The notes beneath the pieces were generated by a model. It was given only the letters and a program-made list of their open reading frames with translations, was not told the DNA's origin and made no database searches. From positions 4,515-9,846 of the forward strand of contig JAESUT010000078.1 of NCBI GenBank assembly GCA_016762995.1: DNA of 5,332 nt. Direction: 5' to 3'. Positions 1-5,332 of the stretch are shown here, one piece after another. A program made the translations under genes and the position numbers. This stretch comes from Gammaproteobacteria bacterium. GTDB lineage: Bacteria; Pseudomonadota; Gammaproteobacteria; Pseudomonadales; Pseudohongiellaceae. How positions within the stretch are numbered: the stretch's first letter is position 1; each line of letters starts with the position of its first letter.

Positions 1-138
1 TGGAGTAAGAGTTCAATACGATTGCTATTCGGGAGCAAGCCTGAAGATGTACGCCTTAGCATCGAGCTTTGTACCATTTATTGGCACTTCTTGCTGATTG
101 TTTGGTTGGTTATTTTTGCAGTTCTTTCCAATACCTAA
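1..138 (+). CDS. Heme-copper oxidase subunit III, C-terminal end (partial)
   Basis: Only the last 45 codons are in the window, reading in frame from base 1 to a TAA at 136-138. The peptide holds the final transmembrane helix of cytochrome oxidase subunit III: an acidic residue, then IELCTIYWHFLLIVWLVIFA. The Tyr-Trp-His-Phe signature before a hydrophobic helix is the family's C-terminal hallmark. Subunit III sits in the inner membrane, carries no redox centre, and in known oxidases stabilises the catalytic subunit I. Where the next gene has Trp-His-Phe-Val-Asp, this one has Trp-His-Phe-Leu-Leu, so the two are related but distinct paralogues and not a recent duplication. It ends 66 bases before the next subunit III gene on the same strand and is probably co-transcribed with it. 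The 5' part and the subunit I/II genes would lie to the left. The family call is secure; the exact oxidase class is inferred. Confidence 0.85.
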   Translation, partial: WSKSSIRLLFGSKPEDVRLSIELCTIYWHFLLIVWLVIFAVLSNT

Positions 139-204
139 TAGCTATTTATGTAATTAGGGATTGGAGAAAATAAAGTTTAATTAGAACATTAATAGGAAAT
201 AAGA

Positions 205-867
205 ATGAGTGAAGCAGCTATAAGCGGATCAGGCTCGACACTAGCCGACGATTGGAGCGCCGATAAACAGGCCTACCATGTGCCTTGGGGTAAGGCCATG
301 ATGTGGATCTTCCTGGTGAGTGATACCTTTATTTTCACTTGCTTTCTAACGAGCTACCTCCATGTTCGGTTATCTACTACCGAGCCATGGCCAGTGCAGA
401 GTGAAATCTTTGCGCTTTCGTTCGGCGGCGACCCTATTCCGCTGATTTTGATCGCAATCATGACCTTTATACTGATTACCAGCTCCGGAACCATGGCGTT
501 GGCGGTCAACTTTGGTTATCAAAGAAATAAAATCAAAACCTTCTGGTTTATGGTTGCTACTGCCGCCTTAGGTGCCTCCTTCGTAGGTATGCAGGCATTT
601 GAGTGGAGCAAGCTGATAGAGGAGGGTGTTAGGCCTTGGACTAACCCCTTTGGAGCGACACAGTTTGGGTCTGTATTTTTTATGATTACTGGTTTCCACG
701 GTTTACACGTAACCGCTGGTGTCATTTACTTGTTAACTGTTGCCTTTAAAGTAAAGAATGGGCACTACGACAAGAAGGGTTATGAGATTGTAGAAATTGC
801 CGGTTTGTATTGGCACTTTGTGGATCTTGTTTGGGTATTCATTTTCGCATTTTTCTACTTATTGTAA
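205..867 (+). CDS. Heme-copper (cytochrome c) oxidase subunit III, short five-helix form
   Basis: This 220-residue protein is a non-catalytic inner-membrane subunit of a terminal oxidase that reduces O2. I read five hydrophobic helices at about residues 29-53, 77-101, 111-133, 153-181 and 196-220. Full-length subunit III has seven, so this is the short form lacking the first two. Family signatures are the Gln-Ala-Phe-Glu-Trp at 130-134, the FFMITGFHGLHVTAG block at 158-172, and Tyr-Trp-His-Phe-Val-Asp at 202-207 in the last helix. The start is ATG, preceded by AGGA seven bases upstream. The gene follows the tail of another subunit III gene and is 12 bases ahead of a subunit IV gene, which indicates one operon. 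Two subunit III genes in a row are reminiscent of the alternative oxidase cluster coxMNOP of Bradyrhizobium, so coxO/coxP-like naming is possible, but I assign no symbol. A quinol oxidase cannot be excluded because subunit II is outside the window. Confidence 0.92.
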   Translation: MSEAAISGSGSTLADDWSADKQAYHVPWGKAMMWIFLVSDTFIFTCFLTSYLHVRLSTTEPWPVQSEIFALSFGGDPIPLILIAIMTFILITSSGTMALAVNFGYQRNKIKTFWFMVATAALGASFVGMQAFEWSKLIEEGVRPWTNPFGATQFGSVFFMITGFHGLHVTAGVIYLLTVAFKVKNGHYDKKGYEIVEIAGLYWHFVDLVWVFIFAFFYLL

Positions 868-879
868 GAGGGGACAGGA

Positions 880-1263
880 ATGTCATCTGAAGCTGGTCAA
901 CAACATCCTCTAGGGATTTATTACAAAGTTTGGATTCTTCTGTTTGTCTTGAGTTCATTCTCATACGCGGTCGATTTCTTTAATGTGCAGGGCGGCATGC
1001 GCTGGGGTCTAGTAATCCTATTCATGCTCTTGAAGGCAGGCTTTATCGTCTCGATCTTCATGCACGTCATTTGGGAAAGAATGGCGCTTGTTTTAACCAT
1101 TCTCGGCCCACCGGTTGTATTGCTACTGCTTATCGGCTTAATGTCGGTAGAAGGTTTCTATATTTCTGGCACACGTTATCAGTATATGGGCCACGATCCA
1201 GATGCTGTGGCACTTACCCCAGCAGACATACACGGTGGGGGCGGGGGAGGGGAAGCACACTAG
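880..1263 (+). CDS. Cytochrome oxidase subunit IV, bacterial type
   Basis: This 127-residue protein is a small accessory subunit of the oxidase encoded upstream. It has three predicted membrane helices at about residues 15-34, 41-64 and 68-91. The start His-Pro-Leu-Gly-Ile-Tyr-Tyr-Lys-Val-Trp (9-18) and the second-helix pattern Leu-Lys-Ala followed by Phe-Met-His and Glu (51-66) are typical of the bacterial COX4 family (COX4_pro, PF03626). Members lack redox centres and are thought to help assembly or stability. The ATG is preceded by a GAGGGG ribosome binding site six bases upstream, and the gap to the previous gene is 12 bases, so the two are translated from one message. After the third helix comes a hydrophilic tail of about 35 residues ending in six glycines and Glu-Ala-His. 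That tail is encoded by unusually long G runs and is probably not conserved. The gene is the last of its operon, with a terminator 17 bases after the stop. Confidence 0.88.
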   Translation: MSSEAGQQHPLGIYYKVWILLFVLSSFSYAVDFFNVQGGMRWGLVILFMLLKAGFIVSIFMHVIWERMALVLTILGPPVVLLLLIGLMSVEGFYISGTRYQYMGHDPDAVALTPADIHGGGGGGEAH

Positions 1264-1280
1264 CTTCTCTTTCTCTGCAT

Positions 1281-1312
1281 AAAAAAAGGCCGCTTGATGC
1301 GGCCTTTTTTTT
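1281..1312. terminator. Bidirectional intrinsic terminator between convergent operons
   Basis: A perfect six-pair stem (GGCCGC at 1288-1293 with GCGGCC at 1299-1304) encloses a five-base loop (TTGAT). It is flanked by seven A on the left and eight T on the right. Read on the plus strand, the T run follows the GC stem 17 bases after the subunit IV stop. Read on the minus strand, the A run becomes the U tract about 30 bases after the aroE stop. The symmetry and its place between two converging genes argue that it ends both transcripts. Confidence 0.93.
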
Positions 1313-1342
1313 CGTCTGTCAAAAATACAAAACCGCTGCCCG

Positions 1343-2176
1343 CTAGGATTGCTTTCGCAGATTTTCCATAACTGAAGCGGTGTTTGGGCGAACTCCTCTG
1401 AATACTACAAATGCTTCGGCTGCCTGTTCTACCAACATCCCTAAACCGTCAATACTTAAACTCGCCCCCTCCTGTTTTGCCCACTGCACAAATAGTGTGT
1501 CGGTTGCAGAATACATCAAGTCATAACAGCAGCAACCTGGCGCAATAAGTTTCGCATCTAACTTGGGCATTTCGCCCTGCAAGCTGGAAGATGTTCCATT
1601 GATGATCAAGTCAAAGTTTCGACCATTGCTCGCTGCATCTTGCAGCATTTCATACGACATGGCCTCGATTGACGCCATGGATTGCATTTCTTCCACCAAG
1701 AGCTCTGCTTTAGATACAGTACGATTGACGATTGTTATCGTGGCCGCGTGTTCATAAACAAGCGCCGCCATGATTCCACGAACTGCACCGCCAGCACCTA
1801 GAATAAGCACCCTTTGGCCACTAATAGTCACCTTATTGTTTAATTTAAGGTCGGTTACTAGCCCAACACCGTCTGTATTGTCGCCACGGATGTCTCCATT
1901 ATCGTCCAGGAATAGCGTATTTACCGCTTGGGCTAACTGCGCTCTATCCGAGCAACTCGCAGCTAATGTAAATGCTCTCCCCTTAAAGGGAACTGTCACG
2001 TTTAAACCTCCACCACCGCCGGCAAAGAAGTTTCTAACGAAGTCTTCGAATTCATTTTCTTCTACGGAAATAGCCAGATAGCTCATCACTTGATCCGTCT
2101 GCTCTGCAAACATAGAGTGGATCAAGGGTGATTTACTGTGACTCACAGGATTGCCGAGCACTGCATATTTAGACAC
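1343..2176 (-). CDS. aroE: Shikimate dehydrogenase (NADP+)
   Basis: AroE reversibly reduces 3-dehydroshikimate to shikimate with NADPH in the cytosol, the fourth step of the shikimate route to aromatic amino acids. At 277 residues it has normal family length. The N-terminal substrate domain shows NPVSHSKSP (9-17) for shikimate binding, NVTVPFK (59-65) with the catalytic Lys65, and Asn-Thr-Asp-Gly with Asp102, both numbered as in E. coli AroE. The NADP domain has GAGGAVRG (127-134) and Asn-Arg-Thr (151-153), which selects NADPH. Gly-Leu-Gly-Met-Leu-Val-Glu-Gln near 244-251 closes the active site. The start is GTG: it matches the E. coli N-terminus residue for residue, and no ATG lies upstream before an in-frame stop. 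The ribosome binding site is weak and purine-rich. Three cysteines in a row (about 215-217), where relatives usually have one, are odd but not at a catalytic position. It is the last gene of the minus-strand cluster, 84 bases after hemF. Confidence 0.96.
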   Translation of the reverse strand: MSKYAVLGNPVSHSKSPLIHSMFAEQTDQVMSYLAISVEENEFEDFVRNFFAGGGGGLNVTVPFKGRAFTLAASCSDRAQLAQAVNTLFLDDNGDIRGDNTDGVGLVTDLKLNNKVTISGQRVLILGAGGAVRGIMAALVYEHAATITIVNRTVSKAELLVEEMQSMASIEAMSYEMLQDAASNGRNFDLIINGTSSSLQGEMPKLDAKLIAPGCCCYDLMYSATDTLFVQWAKQEGASLSIDGLGMLVEQAAEAFVVFRGVRPNTASVMENLRKQS

Positions 2177-2210
2177 GGATGATGTTTCTCTTCTTTTTAT
2201 TTCTATTTTC

Positions 2211-2237
2211 TTTCAATTCTTTCAATTCTTTCAATTT
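2211..2237. repeat. 9-base tandem repeat, three units, in the hemF-aroE gap
   Basis: The unit TTTCAATTC occurs at 2211-2219 and 2220-2228, with a third copy at 2229-2237 that differs only in its last base. On the transcribed (minus) strand the unit reads GAATTGAAA. It lies in the 84-base gap between hemF and aroE, 34 bases upstream of the aroE GTG, within a very A-rich leader on that strand. It is not part of a reading frame that has a start codon. Copy number could change by slippage and alter the spacing, though no function is shown. Confidence 0.8.
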
Positions 2238-2260
2238 TTTGAAGACTTCAGCTTAGAAGA

Positions 2261-3205
<945 letters not shown>

Positions 3206-3231
3206 TTACACCACGCCATCTAGGCCCTAGC

Positions 3232-3786
3232 TCAGCGAATAATTTCCCCAGAGAGCAAGTCCCGCATTTCAGACGGCTTTGCTGCTTGCCCTAACTCTCC
3301 ATCAACTATGCAGGCTATCTTATCTGCAAATTTATCTTCAAGTATTAATCTAGATCTAATTTCCTCTTCACCTGCCTCATTCGCTGATGTCGATACTAGC
3401 GGCCCCGCGAAAGCAGAGCACAATTCCTGCACCACTGGATGGGCGCTCACGCGCATCGCTACGGATTGGTGACTACCTTTAATCCATTGTGGAATCAGTT
3501 GATCGGGGTCTGGAACCAGCCAAGTAATGTGACCAGGCCACGAAGCATTCAGCGTGTCTCTGTGTGCTGAACTCAGTCTACTCACTAGCGGCCCGAAATG
3601 ATCGATGCTACCAGCGATCACTATCAATCCTTTGTGCACAGGACGACCTTTTAGACTGAGGATTTTACTTACTGCGGCTTCGTTGTAGGGGTCACAGCCA
3701 AGGCCCCATACAGCCTCGGTTGGATAAGCAATGATGCTGCCTTGTTTTAGGCTCTGACAAGCTAGCTGGATATTTAGCTTGGTCAC
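3232..3786 (-). CDS. tsaC: Threonylcarbamoyl-AMP synthase (YrdC/Sua5 family, short form)
   Basis: TsaC joins threonine, bicarbonate and ATP into L-threonylcarbamoyladenylate, which the TsaBDE proteins then use to make t6A37 on tRNAs reading ANN codons. The 184-residue length equals one YrdC domain, without the C-terminal Sua5 domain. Visible family motifs are YPTEAVWGLGCDP (21-33), the basic Lys-Gly-Arg-Pro-Val-His-Lys-Gly (46-53), Ser-Trp-Pro-Gly (82-85), LVSTSAN (130-136) and PSEMRD (171-176). They line the nucleotide cavity in known structures. The chosen start is GTG, which aligns with E. coli TsaC. The frame is open for about 19 more codons upstream but offers no ATG, GTG or TTG. The Shine-Dalgarno is poor: GGTGAG 12 bases upstream, with its first bases inside a hairpin. 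It follows purE by 52 bases and precedes hemF by 59. YrdC-domain genes beside dprA are common in gammaproteobacteria. Confidence 0.95.
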   Translation of the reverse strand: MTKLNIQLACQSLKQGSIIAYPTEAVWGLGCDPYNEAAVSKILSLKGRPVHKGLIVIAGSIDHFGPLVSRLSSAHRDTLNASWPGHITWLVPDPDQLIPQWIKGSHQSVAMRVSAHPVVQELCSAFAGPLVSTSANEAGEEEIRSRLILEDKFADKIACIVDGELGQAAKPSEMRDLLSGEIIR

Positions 3787-3801
3787 AGTCAGGTCTCGCT
3801 C

Positions 3802-3834
3802 ACCAATCGGACAACGATGTTGCCCGCAATTGGT
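3802..3834 (-). promoter_or_regulatory. Imperfect hairpin in the purE-tsaC intercistronic gap
   Basis: On the minus strand ACCAAT, a two-base bulge TG, and CGGGCAAC pair across a three-base ATC loop with GTTGTCCG then ATTGGT. That gives 14 pairs, one of them a G-U wobble, and one bulge. The wobble is a pair only in RNA made from the minus strand; on the plus strand it becomes an A-C mismatch. The hairpin begins four bases after the purE stop and ends 15 bases before the tsaC GTG. No T tract follows on either strand, so it is not a standard terminator. Its last arm overlaps the GGTGAG that is the best tsaC ribosome binding site. A role in processing, stability or translation is inferred. Confidence 0.55.
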
Positions 3835-3838
3835 CGTA

Positions 3839-4342
3839 TTAACTCAAGGATTTCTGCAATGCCTTGTCTTGGGCTTGCACTTTTTCGCTGTTTGCTGCGC
3901 GCTCGGCTATTACTCTGTCAGCCAAGTCTGCATCCGCGAGCGACAGAATCTGGGCAGCCAGATAAGCTGCATTCTTCGCTCCCGTTTTACCGATCGCAAC
4001 AGTGGCAACGGGGATACCTGCTGGCATTTGAACCGTAGAAAGTAACGCATCCAGTCCGCTGAGTGGACCTGAGTCTATCGGCACGCCAATTACTGGAACT
4101 GTAGTATGTGCAGCGGTTGCACCGGCTAAGTGAGCAGCAAGGCCGGCACCGGAGATAAATACCTTACATCCACGCTCCACTGCGTCACTTATATAGGCTT
4201 GAGTGATGCTAGGCGTTCGGTGTGCCGAGGTGATTTTAATCTCATAGTTGATCTGCAGCTGCTTCAGAATTTCTGCTGCAGATTGCATTGTAGTTAGGTC
4301 ACTTTCTGACCCCATTAGAATGGCGACAAACGCTGTGCTCAT
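3839..4342 (-). CDS. purE: N5-carboxyaminoimidazole ribonucleotide mutase, class I PurE
   Basis: PurE moves the carboxyl group of N5-CAIR to carbon 4 to give CAIR in de novo purine synthesis. It normally acts as a cytosolic octamer and takes its substrate from the ATP-dependent enzyme PurK. The 167-residue length is typical. Motifs are MGSESD (10-15) for phosphate binding, SAHRTP (39-44) with the catalytic His41, GAGLAAHLAG (65-74), GVP with the following loop (86-96), LSGLDALLSTVQMPAGIPVATVAIG (94-118) and NAAYLAAQIL (124-133). The start is ATG with a modest AGGA 11 bases upstream. The C-terminal 25 residues are charged and variable, as usual. It lies 78 bases after dprA and 52 before tsaC. 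No purK is next to it, unlike the common purEK pair, so purK should be elsewhere if this is truly class I. Class II (direct CO2 use) is less likely from similarity to E. coli PurE. Confidence 0.95.
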   Translation of the reverse strand: MSTAFVAILMGSESDLTTMQSAAEILKQLQINYEIKITSAHRTPSITQAYISDAVERGCKVFISGAGLAAHLAGATAAHTTVPVIGVPIDSGPLSGLDALLSTVQMPAGIPVATVAIGKTGAKNAAYLAAQILSLADADLADRVIAERAANSEKVQAQDKALQKSLS

Positions 4343-4350
4343 AGTGATTG

Positions 4351-4362
4351 AATCCTAGGATT
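4351..4362. repeat. 12-base perfect palindrome upstream of purE
   Basis: AATCCTAGGATT is its own reverse complement and lies in the 78-base dprA-purE gap, 8 bases before the purE ATG on the minus strand. It contains the likely purE Shine-Dalgarno AGGA. It does not resemble the PurR operator. With no loop it would not form a good hairpin. It could be a protein site or chance. Confidence 0.4.
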
Positions 4363-4420
4363 TGCTGAATGGGAAAACTACATCAGACCGCGAATCTATG
4401 CAAGAAAACTAGACTAACGG

Positions 4421-5332
4421 CTAGCCCAACCTAAAGTAACGACCGCCCTCTTGTCGAATCAAACCCGCGGCTTCTAGTTTAATAAGTTCGGTATTCAGCT
4501 CCGGTATGCGGAGCCCACACTCGCTTTGTATCGCCTGAAATAAACAACCATGGTAATCAATCGCCCTTAACGATACGTACTTGGACTCCAGGTTACTCTT
4601 TGGCTCTAGCATCCGAGCCCGGGTTTTATCTTTTAGCTCTTGATGGAGTACGGCACACTCCTCCAAAATGTCTTCAGGCCCTTCTACTAATTTGGCTCCC
4701 TGTTTTATTAGCTGGTGGCAGCCGCAGCTCTGAGGGCTGGCAATCGGGCCCGGCACGGCATATACATCTCGGTTCTGCTCCATTGCCAATCGAGCGGTTA
4801 TTAGCGATCCACTCTTTGTATTCGCCTCAACCACTAACGTGCCGAGTGCCATTCCACTAATGATTCTATTCCTTCTAGGAAAGTTACTAGGATAGGGAAG
4901 TGTACCAATTGGAAATTCCGACACCAGAGCTCCGTTCTCGACTATCCGCTGCGCTAGTTTTTTGTTCTGGGAAGGATAGATTCTATCGATTCCAGTACCC
5001 AATACAGCGATAGTTTTCCCGCCGCTGTCCAAAGCACCCTCGTGTGCCTTGCTGTCGATTCCCGATGCCAGCCCACTGCAGATTTGCAGCCCTGCTTGAC
5101 TTAATTCTTGAGCCATCCAATAAGCATTCCTCTTCCCATAAGTGGTTGCACTGCGGCTTCCTACGAGGGCGAAGTGTCGTCCCCCCAGTGCACTCAGTGA
5201 GCCCCTCACAAAAAGCATTGGTGGTGCAGAATCTATCTCTCGCAGCAAACTAGGATAGTGATGTGATTCATAGCAGACTAAGTGGTTTCTATCTTTACCA
5301 GCCCATTCTACTGCCACCTGGGTACTTCTTTG
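4421..5332 (-). CDS. dprA: DNA-processing protein DprA/Smf (5' end outside window)
   Basis: DprA binds incoming single-stranded DNA in the cytosol and loads RecA during natural transformation; it is also kept in many species not known to be competent. The frame is open to the window edge and gives 303 residues, against roughly 360-380 for full-length relatives, so an N-terminal segment of about 60-70 residues is off the right side. The GTG at 5317-5315 is therefore an internal valine and not the start. The Rossmann-like core is complete: YPSLLREIDSAPPMLFVRG (26-44), VGSRSATTYGK (57-67), SGLASGIDSKAHEGAL (86-101), GTGIDRIYP (112-120), FPRRNRIISG (151-160) and SGSLITARLAMEQNRDVYAVPG (174-195), followed by GCHQLIKQGAKLVEGPEDIL (204-223). 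A divergent winged-helix domain appears to occupy about 254-303. All core motifs look intact, so it is probably functional. It is the first visible gene of the minus-strand cluster. Confidence 0.95.
   Translation of the reverse strand, partial: QRSTQVAVEWAGKDRNHLVCYESHHYPSLLREIDSAPPMLFVRGSLSALGGRHFALVGSRSATTYGKRNAYWMAQELSQAGLQICSGLASGIDSKAHEGALDSGGKTIAVLGTGIDRIYPSQNKKLAQRIVENGALVSEFPIGTLPYPSNFPRRNRIISGMALGTLVVEANTKSGSLITARLAMEQNRDVYAVPGPIASPQSCGCHQLIKQGAKLVEGPEDILEECAVLHQELKDKTRARMLEPKSNLESKYVSLRAIDYHGCLFQAIQSECGLRIPELNTELIKLEAAGLIRQEGGRYFRLG

Noticed and set aside
139..204. Promoter or hairpin in the gap between the two subunit III genes
   Set aside because: AT-rich with a repeated TAATTAG and a five-pair AT inverted repeat, but no convincing promoter boxes; ordinary intercistronic gap.
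1071..1346. Plus-strand open frame overlapping the subunit IV gene and reading through the terminator
   Set aside because: It overlaps a well-supported gene in another frame, runs through the hairpin and T tract, and has no recognisable domain.
3787..3843. N-terminal extension of TsaC, including a peptide with two cysteines and a histidine
   Set aside because: The frame is open for 19 codons but has no ATG, GTG or TTG; the peptide is encoded by the hairpin and is probably chance.
3779..4045. Two plus-strand open frames across the purE-tsaC junction
   Set aside because: They run antisense to the conserved C-terminal half of PurE and show no motif; best read as shadows.
4343..4420. Sigma-70-like promoter before purE
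   Set aside because: A TTGCAT and a TAGTTT lie 17 bases apart, but each matches the consensus at only about three positions.
4600..5253. Plus-strand open frames within dprA
   Set aside because: They lie antisense to the intact DprA core; no domain or start signal supports them.
5315..5317. GTG as the start of dprA
   Set aside because: The frame stays open to the window edge, with five more codons, and known DprA proteins have a further N-terminal segment here, so this is an internal valine.

Overview
The window looks like ordinary chromosome from an aerobic gammaproteobacterium with roughly balanced base composition. Two things suggest this. The minus-strand gene order dprA-purE-tsaC-hemF-aroE closely resembles the dprA-tsaC-qor-hemF-aroE neighbourhood known from Pseudomonas. 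The protein sequences also align well with E. coli family members. The species cannot be named from the sequence alone. Every long stretch is accounted for by a recognisable gene, and no gap between genes exceeds about 85 bases.

Left part, plus strand (1-1263): the 3' end of a heme-copper oxidase operon. It holds the last 45 codons of one subunit III gene, then a complete short (five-helix) subunit III gene, then a small subunit IV gene with a glycine-rich tail. Genes for the catalytic subunits I and II should lie just left of the window. The tandem subunit III genes suggest an alternative cytochrome oxidase of the kind described as coxMNOP in Bradyrhizobium, rather than the plain mitochondrial-like coxBAC layout.

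Middle (1264-1342): the two gene sets converge on one symmetrical hairpin with an A tract on one side and a T tract on the other, a terminator that can serve both strands.

Right part, minus strand (1343-5332, transcribed right to left): dprA (5' end cut by the window edge), purE, tsaC, hemF and aroE, all in one direction with gaps of about 50-85 bases. Their jobs are DNA uptake and recombination, purine synthesis, tRNA t6A synthesis, oxygen-dependent heme synthesis and the shikimate pathway, so this is a housekeeping cluster and not one pathway. HemF and the oxidase are loosely linked, since aa3-type oxidases need heme made by this route, but the two sets are on opposite strands.

I found no mobile element, CRISPR array, defence island or new multi-gene system. 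The points most worth checking are small: a strong imperfect hairpin filling the purE-tsaC gap and overlapping the likely tsaC ribosome binding site, a one-residue insertion at the substrate-binding Gly-Gly-Arg of HemF, a 9-base tandem repeat ahead of aroE, G tracts at the end of the subunit IV gene, and non-ATG starts in three of the four minus-strand genes whose start is inside the window.
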